A stretch of 64,000 nt of DNA from Gracilariopsis chorda (GCA_003194525.1 NBIV01000030.1:62001-126000), one strand, 5' to 3'; counted from the first letter of the stretch, positions 1-11,901 are shown. Made by a program: numbers and translations. Notes: a model not told the origin generated them from the letters alone.

Positions 1-2464
1 GCTTTCCTCAGGAGATTGTACAATGTTTGCGAGGACGGATGGAAAAACTGTCCATGCAGTTTGGTTAACTGCTCTGTAGTGAACAGCGTTAAGACCGGAA
101 CGGATTATTGGGCATAGAGGTGTCCATCAAACCTTTTCAACGGTATGTGCCAATCATCCATGGCGTAGGAGTTATCTCCATCATCCACAATGGTCCGTTT
201 GACAAGCCGATTGGTGACGGTGCACGGGATCGAGCACATCCATTCCCATTAAGGCAGGAACATCGGCTGATATAACATCAAACAAAACCAGTATGGTGGG
301 TACTCCAGGCGGTGTGTTCAATGGGATCATTACTCTTCCTAAGGAGTCGTATACCGAGTCGGCAGATCTGAACTTGCGGTTAGAACGAAGTGGTCGTAAC
401 CTTTTCCCAATGCAGTGGTATATCCTACGCGCTTCTTTCATACCGATAACTGAGCACGGTGCGCCTATTTCAACGCAAAAGCCAGGGCGGTATCCTTTTT
501 CCGTCCGCTTGGTGAGGGACGTGCTGTAAACAGGAGTAAGTTCTACGACTTCTTTCTGATGCCTGTTACGCTTAAAGCGTTTGCATCTGAGGACGGTGCT
601 GTGGTGAGCAGACAACTTATATGGATGTCTAGGATCAAGTACACCTTCTAGGCATCCTGACGAAAATCCGAACGGCCTTTGAAGCTAATCTGCTTCTTCG
701 GCACGATTTTAACCGTAAGCAGAGAGGAAAGTGTGGACGACAAATGCGTCTGAAATTCCCTTTCGGTCATATGGTTCGTCAAGTTAACTTCCTCTGAGGT
801 GTTCGGTTCATCCAAGTGGTGACTGGACGTTAACGCGTAGAACGTTTCCAGATCGGTTACCTCTTGGGTATCCGGGTAGGAGTCAGATGAAGATTCTTCA
901 TCCCTGAGGCCGTTAACAACCTCTAAGAGGACATGGATAGCTGGGGTTCCCTGCTTAAGGGATTGAGCTACGCCATTCCGAATGCGGTTGAACCTTGAAC
1001 CAGTGAGGTGGTCCTTGGCGAAGTGGTCTTCGCTGCCGCATATATGGCACTGCATACGCTTGCCGTCTTTCCCGATGGGGTTGCAGCGCCTGTACGGTGT
1101 ACAAGAGCGAACCTTGTAGCGGCTTGGCGGTACACCATATTGCTGGTAGAATGTACCTGCAGCGGGGGATGAGGCATTACCAGAAAGGGTTTTCTTTTCT
1201 TACTCCAACTGGATCTGTTCCCTGAGAGCTGTCACAAACCTATTGAAGGTGAATCGCGCGGTGGTCATTTGCGATATGGGGGTCTCTGCCCATGACTGGG
1301 TCAGAACAGCCTTACGAAAAAATCGTTTCTTATGCTCATCTGAACGGAATTGCGGGGGAGCCTGAGGAGTAATGGCGTTGATCTTGTCCACCAGTTGGGT
1401 CAAACCTGAATCGGAGTCAGTCACGTCCTTGTCCTCCATCACCTGATCGATAGTAATACGTTCCAACTCGCCTTGCGCAGCAAGCTGACCAGCGTCATTG
1501 TCATTATCGTTGAGCATGAACTTGACCATTGCCTGAAAGGACATATCCCAAGCGGTGTTCTCAAAGAAGAATTCCCGAGCGGGTCCACCAAAGGCGTTCA
1601 CAAAGAACTTCTGGCACTGTTCTTGTGAGAGCTCAAACTGTTGAGCACAAAATTCATAATCCAGAAGGTTGTACCGAATGGACTGTCCTTGGAGCCAGTG
1701 AACTTCATGTCTTTGAAGTAAGTGGCAACCGAAGCAGCTTTCTTCGAAGTGTCCTTAGTTGGGTATCAAGGTGTAACCGAAGCGGTGTTGTGTTCTGAAT
1801 GTGGTAGGTTAACTTGCGGTACTTCCTATGCGGTCGGTGCAATTCCACTTTAGTTCCCTGTCTGGTCATTATGCGCTACGGATTGGGGTGAGAACCCATT
1901 CTGGACATAGAATGACTCGGAGGTTGTAGAGGATACTTACACCCGGGCGCTTGTGCGTAATATGGATTCGAAAAGCGAATCTTCTTGTACGCTTCTACCA
2001 TTTTGAAGACCAAATTCTTCTCATAACCGTAAGCGGAGAGTATCCAAACAAAGGCCATGACTAGCCCGGTCGGCTCGTGAAAAAGAGTCCAAGACGGCGA
2101 TTAGTGTCGGAAAGGTTGCGAAAAACTGTTCGGTGTCATGTAGCAGAACGACTACATAAGCACCGTGTCGAAATGTTTCTCGGCTGAAGATGACGACCGA
2201 TGCCGGAAGGAATGACTCGATGTCCATCTGTACCATTCAAAAGTCGTGTGGCCAGTCGGCTGGGTACACTTTCAGCAAATATTTTGCTGGGTTCAAAACG
2301 GAGCTCGAAGAATATTCACGAGAGTTGAAGTTCTTGAGACGTTTTAACAAGGGGTTGCGATGTACATTGAGCGCGTCGATTGATCTGCTGCCATGAGGTA
2401 GTCCTACGAAGAAACCAAATCCGGATTGACGAATTCTTTGTTGGCGGGCTTTGAGCGCTGTCAC
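1..2464 (-). pseudogene. decayed Ty1/copia-like gag-pol (element C), truncated by window start
   Basis: Read from high to low coordinates on the minus strand the pieces come in copia order: gag-like segments (2464-1876, several frames), a clean gag block (1601-1200), a zinc knuckle CHICGSEDHFAKDH (about 1055-1010, spacing CX2CX4HX4H), a retropepsin-like domain (615-181, motif FCVEIGAPCSVIG and later ALMGMDVLD), and the start of the integrase zinc domain (about 75-1, FFHPSSQTLYNLL). Frames change and an in-frame TAA lies between protease and integrase. The catalytic Asp of the protease is Glu here, so the copy is dead. The protease and integrase resemble those of element B at 34.7-35.3 kb, so both belong to one lineage. 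Integrase core, RT and RNase H lie outside the window. Confidence 0.75.
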
Positions 2465-2653
2465 GGTGTAAAGCGCGCCCCTAGAAGTGTAGACCGAAAA
2501 CGGTAAATAGAACCTGTAGGCGAATGTGGAGTACGATAGTTCGTAAAGTTAGGGAAGACTTAGAAGACCAGACCTGTCAACACCCTCTGTGCGCAGCTGG
2601 AATACGGGCAACCGTATGGTCTTTTACTGCTTATCTTCTACTCGTCTATCTCA

Positions 2654-2668
2654 CTGCTCTAGAGACCA
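2654..2668 (-). other. putative primer binding site of element C
   Basis: On the minus strand this reads TGGTCTCTAGAGCAG, beginning with the TGG that pairs with a tRNA CCA end. It lies one base inside a possible LTR edge (TGTGGTGTAG from 2670 on the plus strand) and just upstream of the gag remnants, which is where a primer binding site should be. The matching tRNA and the far end of the LTR were not identified. Confidence 0.35.
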
Positions 2669-2669
2669 G

Positions 2670-3466
2670 TGTGGTGTAGTAGCTAGCCTAAATTAATTTT
2701 CCAGCTACCAGACCGGTCGGTGAGATTCCACCCGTGCGGGAGCTCACGTGAAAGTAGGCTTACAGCCACACATTCGCAATTAGAGGTGCAGGGAGTCGAG
2801 AGGAAGAGTGGCAGAGAGAACAGTGTAACTTTGCTCAGAGGTGGAGGATTCTGGATGTAAATGTTGCAAACGTCTCTGTAAAGCGAGAAGATTCTTTTGG
2901 AGATTGCACCAATGAGATGAAGAGAAAGAAAAAGCCAAAAAGTGCGGAGTTCTTCTATTTTGCTCGTCTTACGATCACTATACTGATCGTAACGTAAGGT
3001 AAGCTTGAACCTCTTAAACCGAAAATAGGTTAGGATCACTATACTGATCATTGGAAGCATTAGGGATATCAGCTGCAGAAGCAGGAGTGGTTTCAGGGTC
3101 GGTGATAGGCATTCTGTTCGCTGGTAAGAGCTATGAGTTCCGCCGGAAATCGTCTGCTCCGAAACAGCAGTTACTGTTGAGATCCACGGCAGTCGGTCCT
3201 AGCCCAACGGCGCGCATCGTGGATGTCTTCTTTTCCCGGGGGGAAAGCCACCATTTAGAAAGCGCACGTCTGCCTCGATGATCCTTCTTCTTCGGGGCCA
3301 ACGAGGGTGGCCTTCATCACGATCTCTTTGCTCTCTCACTGTTTCCCTCTACGAGGAGACAGTGACAGTGAGATCCAAGCACTGTCAAGCTTATGTCTCT
3401 GTCGACTGAGCGCCCTAGAGTGACATAGTGACCAAGTCACTGTAGCTGAACCCACCGCCACGACTT
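2670..3466. other. putative LTR or leader of element C and promoter region of the next gene
   Basis: No gene is supported here. The left part probably belongs to the LTR of element C (minus orientation); its far end could not be placed because no second copy is in the window. Two copies of the 16-mer GATCACTATACTGATC stand at 2973-2988 and 3034-3049. The right part must hold the promoter of the plus-strand gene starting at 3583, but no clear TATA box is visible. Confidence 0.3.
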
Positions 3467-3582
3467 ACGTCTGCCTCACTATACGACCTTGCTCTGAAGC
3501 CGGGCACAATAGGTTCCATGACAGTATATCAGACCCGCAACCCTTTTTCAATCCCGCCGCTTCGAACAAGATCTTCGTGACC

Positions 3583-5595
3583 ATGGATCGCTTCGCATCG
3601 CCGCTTCTTTTCGCTTTCATTCTCTCACGTACCGCGTTTGCTGGTGAGCTGCCTCTTATACACAAAGACACGGGGCGTGTATGTAATCCAGGATTCTTCG
3701 AGAATGGGAACACCTGCCAACCCTGCTCCCCTGGAACGTTTCGGAATGACACCAATCCTTTCATCTGCCTCGCATGCCCTCCAGGTTTCTCTTTGGGATT
3801 CTCCGGAGGAATACATTGTTTTCCATGTTACGATGGACAATATCAGGATGAGCAAGGAGCCGCATTGTGCAAAAGGTGCCCAAAGGATTTCTCTTCGAAC
3901 GACACCTTGCCAGCCACGAAATGCACACCGTGTCCCGAAGGGACTTACACGTCAACGAAGCTCGGCTTTGCACGTGGATGTATAGCGTGTAGGCCGGGAA
4001 CTTTCTATACAGAGGCTGCTTCATTGCCTGGAGAGGAAGGAGTGCCCTTTCTTGAAGGACAGGGCCGTTGCAAAACATGTCCGCAAGGAACATTTAGCAC
4101 CAGGACTGGGGCACTCGAGTGCGAGCGCTGTCCACCCGGGCATTTCGTGCGCGATAGCACCAAGAAAGCATGTCAACCGTGCCCGCCTGGGACGTCCTTC
4201 CACATCAACAGGGGTTTCTGTCGTAAGTGCGCAGTGGGCTACTATCAGCCTTCTCCGGCTGCACTGTCATGTCGGAAGTGTCCAGACGGCTCCAGTTCAT
4301 CACCCAGTAGAACTGCTTGTATAGTCACTGGGCTTGGCTCCATAAATGGATGTCCAGCTGGAAACGGGCGGAGTCCTGGTTCAGGCAGCTGTGACAAATG
4401 CTCTGCAGGTCATGTTGCTCCGCTGTTTGGTGTAACAGAGTGTTCCAAATGCCTAGGACTGCGGATTCCGAATGAGGAGGCTTCAGAATGCGTATGCCCG
4501 CCAAACCATTATCCCCAGTATGGCGGGGACGGAACTCCGTGTTTGAGATGTGCGGATGGCGCATTTGGCAATGGGAAGAGATGCAACTGTCCTCCAGGGC
4601 AGTATATAGACACTGGTCGCAATAAATGTGCGTGTCCCCCAAAGATGATGTGGGATGGCTCAAAGTGCGTTGCATGTGCAGAAGACGCACTGCCCATAGA
4701 GGGAAGTGGGTGTGATTTCTGTACAGACGGATATGGCGAAAGGAATAATCGATGTGATGTTTGCTATGAAATCTACAGACAGGACACTGCTACATTTGAT
4801 CAATGTGTTGGATGTCCGGAAGATAAGCATTTCAGTTCTAGGGGAGTGGATGGTCCCTGTGTGTGCAATCAGGTGGATTACTTTAACCGAGGTATTGATG
4901 ATCCGTGTAGGAAATGTCCGGCTGGTACTGGAATAGCTTATTATGGGAGTAATGACTGTGTATCTTGTGAACACATCGAGCGAGTGTTCAACGGGACTGA
5001 TTGCGTAAGATGTGACTTTGAAAGTGAGGACTTCTTCAACGGGAAATGTTTACCGAAATGTAGCAGCGAGAAGACACGGAATCTTGACACAGGACGATGT
5101 GAATGTATTGGCGGTCCAGAAGTGAATGGGATGTGTAGAGTATGTGGGAGTGGGAGACGATACTCCCCGAAGAGCAAACGGTGCATCTGTATGTGGAACA
5201 TGTTTGAAAATGAGGAGGGACAATGTGTGGAATGTGCTGGTGGAACAAGTTCAACTGGTGAAGAGTGTAAGGCGTGTGGGTCTCTTCGGTACCGAATGAA
5301 GGGGCAGCTTAGCGGGTGCTCGCCTTGCGACGAAGGTGATCCTGATGAGCTTTTCGCATCGCAATGCGTAAGGAAACGATGTACGGGTGATGAGTTTGTT
5401 GGGTTGAATGGACGGTGCATGAGTTGTCCAACTGGGACGAGGTTGTTGAATAGGACTTGTGTGGATTGTGGCGAGGGTGTCAGTCCTGGTGGCAGGCGAG
5501 CTTACTGCTCTCGATGCACGGACGACAGCGTTGCCAATGAAGACCGGAATGCGTGTGTACCACGAATTGAGCGGGAAGAGAGTGCTTTTAATTGA
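3583..5595 (+). CDS. secreted cysteine-rich repeat protein (ephrin/TNF-receptor-like Cys modules)
   Basis: A 670-residue intact ORF. The first ATG of the frame (ACCATGG context) is followed by a signal peptide of about 20 residues ending in TAFA. The rest is a chain of short modules of the form C-x2-C-x2-G-[TS]-[FY], for example CQPCSPGTF, CTPCPEGTY and CKTCPQGTF, as in the cysteine-rich repeats of ephrin receptor and TNF receptor ectodomains and in many protist and algal secreted proteins. There is no transmembrane segment and no GPI-type C-terminus, so the product is probably released or held in the wall. The N-terminal half keeps the classic modules; the C-terminal half (from about residue 300) has more irregular spacing. 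A shorter paralogue lies at 10903-11901. Binding partner and function are unknown. Confidence 0.85.
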   Translation: MDRFASPLLFAFILSRTAFAGELPLIHKDTGRVCNPGFFENGNTCQPCSPGTFRNDTNPFICLACPPGFSLGFSGGIHCFPCYDGQYQDEQGAALCKRCPKDFSSNDTLPATKCTPCPEGTYTSTKLGFARGCIACRPGTFYTEAASLPGEEGVPFLEGQGRCKTCPQGTFSTRTGALECERCPPGHFVRDSTKKACQPCPPGTSFHINRGFCRKCAVGYYQPSPAALSCRKCPDGSSSSPSRTACIVTGLGSINGCPAGNGRSPGSGSCDKCSAGHVAPLFGVTECSKCLGLRIPNEEASECVCPPNHYPQYGGDGTPCLRCADGAFGNGKRCNCPPGQYIDTGRNKCACPPKMMWDGSKCVACAEDALPIEGSGCDFCTDGYGERNNRCDVCYEIYRQDTATFDQCVGCPEDKHFSSRGVDGPCVCNQVDYFNRGIDDPCRKCPAGTGIAYYGSNDCVSCEHIERVFNGTDCVRCDFESEDFFNGKCLPKCSSEKTRNLDTGRCECIGGPEVNGMCRVCGSGRRYSPKSKRCICMWNMFENEEGQCVECAGGTSSTGEECKACGSLRYRMKGQLSGCSPCDEGDPDELFASQCVRKRCTGDEFVGLNGRCMSCPTGTRLLNRTCVDCGEGVSPGGRRAYCSRCTDDSVANEDRNACVPRIEREESAFN

Positions 5596-6339
5596 ATGAC
5601 CTTCAGGAGGATTCACGTAGTCTATAGTATGACGAGAAGTGTGCTAATCAAATGGTATGCAAAATCAAATGATTGTGAGAGGGGTCGGGAGGACTTCAGT
5701 AAGGTTGGTGGGATGGTGACAAGATGTGCGAAACGATAGGCACGGTAAGTTGAACCAAAAGTTTCTAATAAAACGGTGGAACTATATATTGTTGTTTGAG
5801 ATGTGTTCTACTCTTAAAAGATGTTGGGGGCAAATGGGACGAAATGAGGACTTGCGAGAGTATTATGCGGGTGGAGGTGGCGAGCTTTCGGCTGTCACCG
5901 AGGCACTGTAAGAAGATTTGAATGAGGTTTGGCAACAGGATGGTCTCAGAAAGGACTTGGGCGCAGCGCGAAAAAAATTCCTTACGGACAGGTGTGCACT
6001 GAATGCTAACGGATGTGAACACTGTATGACGAAGTACTGGCAGATTAAAGGCCGAATACGAGCAATGAATTCAGATTGAGCAGCACAGTAGTTTAGGGTT
6101 TTTTCTGAAGTTTCTTGAATTCTAGCGGGTTGGATTCCGATGGAACAAGATTATTCGCAGCGGGACACTTTGTGCACCACGAGTACGTGTGCAGGGATGT
6201 AATGGCCCGGAACAGCTGAGCAGTCCTGTGATGGTCACCGAATTGGTGACTTCGATACCGTTGTTACTGGGCACGAACGAAGACGGTGCGGAAGAAGATG
6301 GAAGAGCAGTTTACAAGAAAGTTGCAACAAAAGTAGTGA
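5596..6339. other. intergenic, no gene seen
   Basis: This stretch between the two convergent cysteine-rich genes holds only short ORFs without recognisable motifs. It must contain both 3' untranslated regions. I see no repeat or RNA gene. Confidence 0.5.
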
Positions 6340-6903
6340 TTAGATTTGTGCCCTTGGACATCCACCGCATTGAACGACCTTTTGATTGACAATGGGGAGA
6401 ACTTCTTGTCTGAGACGCTCGATATCGATACGTTGGCCAAGCCCGAATTCCTCGCAAACAAACTTCTCATCGATGAAGCCCTGACGGGTCTTCATGGACA
6501 GGCACCAGTCTCTGAAGAATCTGCTTTCCGTAACGCGAACCTTGTTGGTGAGAGTTAGATAGCAGAAGCACCAAGCGGCGTTTTTAGGATTGGTAGCGAC
6601 ACAGAGGTCCGGTACATCTTTAGCCTTAGGTCCGGTTTCGTTTAAGGTGCACGGCGGCTTGAAAGAGGAGCAGAAGCGGCCGGAAGAGTTGATCACGGAT
6701 GGACAGCAGGGAGATCCTGGGGCGGTAGCAGCAGCCAAATCCCGTGGGCATTGCGTGGCGTCTTCGCAACGAAGACAGGAAGACGGACAACACGCGGTAC
6801 CGGAGAGCAGACCACGACTGCAAGTGGGGTCCAAGTCAGCGGCAGCCGACGAGAACAAGGTGGTGAGCACGGCCAAGATGGATATCGTGATAACGGACTT
6901 CAT
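6340..6903 (-). CDS. small secreted cysteine-rich protein
   Basis: A 187-residue ORF starting at the ATG at 6903. The first 22 residues form a signal peptide (hydrophobic core ISILAVLTTLF, then SSAAA). The mature part is rich in cysteine with doublets (ACCPSSC, PCCPS) and single Cys-x-Cys (WCFCYL), so it is probably disulfide-bonded and extracellular. No transmembrane segment follows. I do not recognise the family. It faces the larger cysteine-rich gene at 3583-5595 tail to tail. A TATA-like box lies about 120 bp upstream of the ATG. The coding frame, signal peptide and promoter fit together, so I take the gene as real. Confidence 0.75.
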   Translation of the reverse strand: MKSVITISILAVLTTLFSSAAADLDPTCSRGLLSGTACCPSSCLRCEDATQCPRDLAAATAPGSPCCPSVINSSGRFCSSFKPPCTLNETGPKAKDVPDLCVATNPKNAAWCFCYLTLTNKVRVTESRFFRDWCLSMKTRQGFIDEKFVCEEFGLGQRIDIERLRQEVLPIVNQKVVQCGGCPRAQI

Positions 6904-6938
6904 GTTTGTCTAAGGCAGGTGAGTCGGGGGGTGGGTGC

Positions 6939-6950
6939 GGGGGGGGGGGG
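6939..6950 (+). repeat. run of 12 G
   Basis: Uninterrupted poly-G on the plus strand (poly-C in the direction of the minus-strand gene), in the 5' leader region of the gene ending at 6340. Neighbouring GT/GGGT runs make the whole 6920-7020 stretch G-rich on this strand. Confidence 0.9.
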
Positions 6951-7024
6951 TGGACGGGGACGGGGTACGGGCGGTGAGGATGACGGGAGAGCGCGTGGAG
7001 CGCGAGGGGGGATGGGTGGGCGGC

Positions 7025-7030
7025 TTTATA
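7025..7030 (-). promoter_or_regulatory. TATA-like box for the gene at 6340-6903
   Basis: The minus strand reads TATAAA in a GC-rich setting, 122 bp upstream of the ATG at 6903. Distance and isolation in GC-rich DNA fit a core promoter. Not proven by any transcript. Confidence 0.5.
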
Positions 7031-10000
7031 AGAGCGGGAATGAGACGGGCCACGTGGCGCGCGCGAGGGATTGTGTGCACGCGCGTGCGTTTTACTATGA
7101 CGGCTGCAGCGTTTGAATTCGGTGGGTGTGACGAGGTGCTGTTTGGTGGCGGAGGGGGAGTGACGGAAGGTGTCGGACGGTGTCGGACGGCTGGTTGCGC
7201 TGTTGTCACGTGCGAGTCGTGGCCAAGTGACGCTTTTTGAGCTGCGTTCGCTTCGGTGGGCGGCTTTGTTTCACAACTTCTGCTTCCGCGTCGGCGAGCG
7301 CTGCCTTCGTTGCGTTTCCCAGAAAAAGCCGCGCTCGTGGGCGACCACCGCACACGCCGTCAGTCGTGCCGCTCTCGCAAATGCGCCGGCGCCGTAACAC
7401 GTGACGCACGCCGGCGCACTGTGTCTCGGCTCAACCGGACATTCGCGTAGGCGTACTAAGAGTACAGCTCAGCAGACTGCCGCTCAGCCCCGGATCAAAG
7501 CGTACGCTGTTTGTTCATCAACCCCCCACCTTCCACCCCCAACACAGTAGCCTTACACCTGCCATCCCACCCGTCACTATACGGTTTCCCGCCCACCCCC
7601 GCCGCCACTTGTCCGTTGCCGCTGCCAGCTGTCCGTTCCGACCACCCCGCCGATACCACCGCCAGCCTGTCTCGTCGCGCTGCCGCGCACTTCGATCCCA
7701 TCTCCAACACCAACTTCACCCCCTATGGTACGATACCGAACTCCTCTCACCATCTGCTCCCTTCTCCACGCGAGCTCCCAGTCCGCAATCACCACTCACA
7801 ACCCAACTTTTTGTCTCGACCACAACATCAATCCGCACCACTTTATTGCTCTCGTGATGCCTCAGCAACCCAGCGCACACCACGACAGCACCGCATCCAC
7901 AAATCAACGCACCGTCTCACAAATCACATAGCCATCAGCTGCGCCATTAAACGTTATGTCCACCAATTAACTCTCGCGATCACCTTGCAAATTCTATTCG
8001 ATCAGCTAAGTTAACTCAACCTCTAATCGTTCAACTTTGCACCGCGGTTGTGAGCGGATTAACTCTGTCCAGTGGACACCGTCCACTATGCACCTGTAGG
8101 TCAACAACTGCCTTCATTGCTGTATTCTAAACTCAAGATCTTCGTTGCTTTTTCTGACTTGCGTGTTGCGCTGCATTCGGGTACAACCGCTCCTTATCAA
8201 AGTGTGCTGCACGTTCATTTTCATCCGGAGTTGATCGCCATTGCTCTGAGCTGTTCACCCTATTGTGCGCTACCACTGTCAACAATACTAAATTGCACGC
8301 CCTTCTCTACGTAACTTATACCCTTAGTAGATATCATCATTGCCGACCAATTCAAAACCAAACTACCTCCCATCTTCGCACTAGCGCACCAGCACGTAGA
8401 CTAAAGGCCATATTACGTCACCACCTTAGTCCAGCGATTCCAGAGCCAGGCTTCATCCTGCATCTTTCCAAATGCCTATCGCTACGCTTCTCTTAACAAT
8501 AGCGGCATCAAGTGCTTTAGATGCTCGCTCAAACATTTCACAGTGACAATCACATCGTTAACATACCGTCAACAATACAACACATTAACATTTCTCAACT
8601 CGCTGCCTGGCTGTCATCAACTCTCCCTTTTCGTCCAACCTTCGTCGCCTTCCACGTTCACCATTCACGCCAAGCAAATAACAATGCATTCGTTGAAATT
8701 TCAGCTTACCCTACACCTAACCAACAAATCACTTATCGCTTTACACAGTGTTTCCGGGACCAGCTCTTTTGCTTATTGTATTGTTTAATCTAATCTACAG
8801 TTCTCTTTGCGTAACAAGAGTAGATAGGCCGACGACGGTAGAAGCACCCCTGAGGGCCCCGACTCAAGCACTATGGGTGCCACGTTAGTGAGAAAGACTT
8901 TACATACTGTAGGATACATGTTTGCATCCGTCCCTCCATCCATTCCCTCCATCTTTAGTTCACCTTCATATCAAATCTCCTCTCTCGTCGTAATGGATAG
9001 TAATTGTTAGCCTTCTTCCATAACCCAGTATCGCAAGATAGAAGCTATGCAATAACGGCCGGTTGTTCCTTGTTCCTTGATGTGCATCGTCACCACCTAC
9101 TTTGCAAACTTCGCAAATGAGAGCAAGCCATCACTCGAGCTCGTTGATCAGCGTCAGAATTTCTTTTCTCGCCGAATCCAACACGAACTCTTCCAAATGA
9201 AAACCGAGCTAGCAACCAAGGATAGCCGTTACCGCTAACCCTTCTATGTGGGATTGTTCCAAAAGGCTAATAAGGACACCGCGCATGAGATGTGTTGTCG
9301 GATAGATTGTTATCGCATAATTCGTTTAGCTCGCCATCTCACACTCATGACCGGGGCAGAAGCCCTTGCCTTGAATCATCATCATCTCCTCCTGAAAATC
9401 TTGCATCCTCTGCTCTTAGGTTATCCACTTACACTTAACTTACCTCTTTCTCACCCGTTCAAATTCCGGCAGCTTGACCAGAAGGAAACAGCGAAAACAG
9501 ATGTCAGACGCGTTGTCCCCATCCCGAGGCCATGACCATAGAGCCTACTTGGTCTACTAGTCACCAATATGACATATCAACAGAAATCACGTTGAGCCAT
9601 GAAGCTTTCAAAACTTTGCTCTATATGACTCTTGCAGGCTTTCCTGTTCATGAACCTGTTTATGGATTACCAAGCTTAGCAAACCCCTAACCCGTGTTGT
9701 TCTACATCTCTTTTTGGTACTTGGAATTACTGGTTTACAGCACATCAGTTGTCTTTCTTGCAATTGCATTCGTCCCAACCTATGTACATATTGCCAACTT
9801 TCGGTCGTTCCAAGCTATTCATTGCTGGTTTCCACTCTGGTTTCCACTCTCAGATTATATGAAACGACTGCACCTTTTCACGATTTCCAACGCCCTCCAC
9901 GAAAGTGGAACGAACATGTTAAATTACTGGCAACAATTCAAACAGCATGAACACTCAGCAAGCAAGCCATTTGCATTAGCGTCGATGTCGATACAGAACG

Positions 10001-10902
10001 ACACCTGAAACTACCCGGCTGTCATGTTCGGTGAAAATAGAACTTGTCCTCTGAGCATTCGAAAGAACAGTTCTTCACTCTATACTATTTCTCCAATTAG
10101 ATGATGCTATGCACCACAAACATACAACACACCCACATACTCCACATTTCGCAATATCCAATATTGGTCTCAAACGAAGATCAGAAACACTGAGACCGAG
10201 TATGGAAAGCATATCCTGTGGAAGAACCCTATTCACCTTTGCAACTTGTCATGTTAACCATAACGCAAGTTACAGAGGCGTTGTCTAATGACACCCATAC
10301 TTCAACTTGTCAAAGAGTAAAGGGTTAGCGATCTATCCGCCTCATCGATCGTCAACATTTTTCTGACGGACAAGCCAGAGTTTTATTGTCAATGCATTGT
10401 TTCTAGCAGTCTTAAGAGCTCATACCTCCCTTAGGGGACTGTTTCCGTTCCGCTGTGAGCATTCTGAGTTGGTAGTTTTTAGAAATGCTGACCACAGTTG
10501 GATCTCAAAGAATTCCAGTCTCACCGCTGTCCATGTGAGGAAGTACACTACCCAATCTTTAATGGATTCTCGAGGAGAAAGACCAAACCGACACTGTCAG
10601 GCTCTGCAGGTAGTTTCAATTTGAAGCTGTCAATGACTTATCTATTGCACATATCGGGTTTAACATTGGATGTGCTTTTCGTCTTCAATCTAATAGCTCT
10701 ACTACTCGCCAATGTGAGATTATGGCTTTTTGACAAGTCACATGCATACTGCGCAGAATTCTGAGTCGATCCTCCTCCGCTGTACGCATTTCATTCCCTG
10801 AGAGTCCTACTTAAGCACCGGTCCCCAAACGTATTGGAAGTACCTATCGCTCATCCCGCAGTTCTTTCCTCCCTCGTTCACACTCTTCCCCTGCAAAGAA
10901 AG
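7031..10902. other. intergenic, no gene seen
   Basis: About 3.9 kb without a convincing gene. 7500-8000 is C-rich and A-rich on the plus strand and gives open frames of low complexity (Pro, Ser, His, Thr), which I do not accept as coding. The remainder has only short ORFs without motifs. The end of the stretch must hold the promoter of the gene starting at 10903. Confidence 0.5.
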
Positions 10903-11901
10903 ATGAACTTGTTCGTTGCTTTTCTTTTCCTTCTAGCCTCTTGCGTGCTAGCCTCCGATATCTGCCCACCAGGGTTCATTTCTGATTATTCAGGAGGATG
11001 CCACCCTTGTGCCCCAGGAACTTATGATTCTGGTTCTTCTTTCTGCGAGCAGTGTAGAGCTGGAAGTTTTCAGCCTCTATCAGGCCAAACCGGCTGTATT
11101 GCCTGCCCTGACGGTTCAAACTCATCGTATGGCGCTGTTACTTGCGTCTCATGCGCTTCTGATGAAGCGATAATCAATGACAACACATGCGGGAAATGTG
11201 GCCCAGGTACTTACTACGATAACAGCTCGTATTACTGTGCTCAATGCTACGAGGGATTCTACAAAGCCGGGGAAGGATTTGGTCCATGTCTTCCTTGCAA
11301 AAGGAATGAACATTCTGGAGATGGTGCCTCAGAATGCATTACTTGCCCAGAGAATCAAGCTCCGATGAGCGATGGAACTTGTATGTCTTGTTCGCCCGGT
11401 AATTACTACGACGTATATTCCAAAAGTTGCTCTCAGTGCGATCAAGACACGTTCATGGACATCCCAAATAACAAAAGGAGCTGCTACCAATGTGCCGAAA
11501 ACGAGTATTCTCTTCCGGGTGCATCTCAGTGCTCACGGTGCCCAACTGGTCTCTTCTACATCAAAAGCAAGGCCAGGTGTGGCAGTTGCCAATCTGGTGA
11601 GTACTACTCGACGTACGAGAAGGAATGTGATCGATGCAATTACAATGAGTTCACGGTTGGCTTAGGAGAAGTGTATTGCAGAAGTTGTATGCCAGGGAGC
11701 TTTGCATTCCCCGGATCCGAAACTTGTTTCTCATGTCCGCTTGGAACGGTTCTACTAGCTGAAACCAGGAAATGTGGAACATGTCCTGAGGGCTACGAAT
11801 ACAGTAGTTATGATGCTTCCTGCATTGACTACGACAATTATGGTCCTTCTCCTTCCGCAGAGTTACCCGGGGAGGTGCTTCCGACTGCAGAGCCCTTTTA
11901 A
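10903..11901 (+). CDS. secreted cysteine-rich repeat protein, paralogue of the gene at 3583
   Basis: A 332-residue intact ORF. I choose the ATG at 10903 because it opens a clean signal peptide (MNLFVAFLFLLASCVLA) directly followed by DICPPGF. About ten modules follow with the same C-x2-C-x2-G-[TS]-[YF] plan as the protein encoded at 3583-5595, for example CHPCAPGTY, CGKCGPGTY and CFSCPLGTV, each followed by a second Cys pair. The last 25 residues are acidic and proline-rich and lack cysteine. No membrane anchor is seen. It is probably secreted, perhaps to the cell wall; a ligand cannot be told from the sequence. It is the third cysteine-rich secreted protein within 8.5 kb. Confidence 0.85.
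   Translation: MNLFVAFLFLLASCVLASDICPPGFISDYSGGCHPCAPGTYDSGSSFCEQCRAGSFQPLSGQTGCIACPDGSNSSYGAVTCVSCASDEAIINDNTCGKCGPGTYYDNSSYYCAQCYEGFYKAGEGFGPCLPCKRNEHSGDGASECITCPENQAPMSDGTCMSCSPGNYYDVYSKSCSQCDQDTFMDIPNNKRSCYQCAENEYSLPGASQCSRCPTGLFYIKSKARCGSCQSGEYYSTYEKECDRCNYNEFTVGLGEVYCRSCMPGSFAFPGSETCFSCPLGTVLLAETRKCGTCPEGYEYSSYDASCIDYDNYGPSPSAELPGEVLPTAEPF

Noticed and set aside
7511-8014. 167-codon open frame, plus strand
   Set aside because: Low-complexity Pro/Ser/His/Thr composition in C-rich DNA, no ATG context, motifs or partner.
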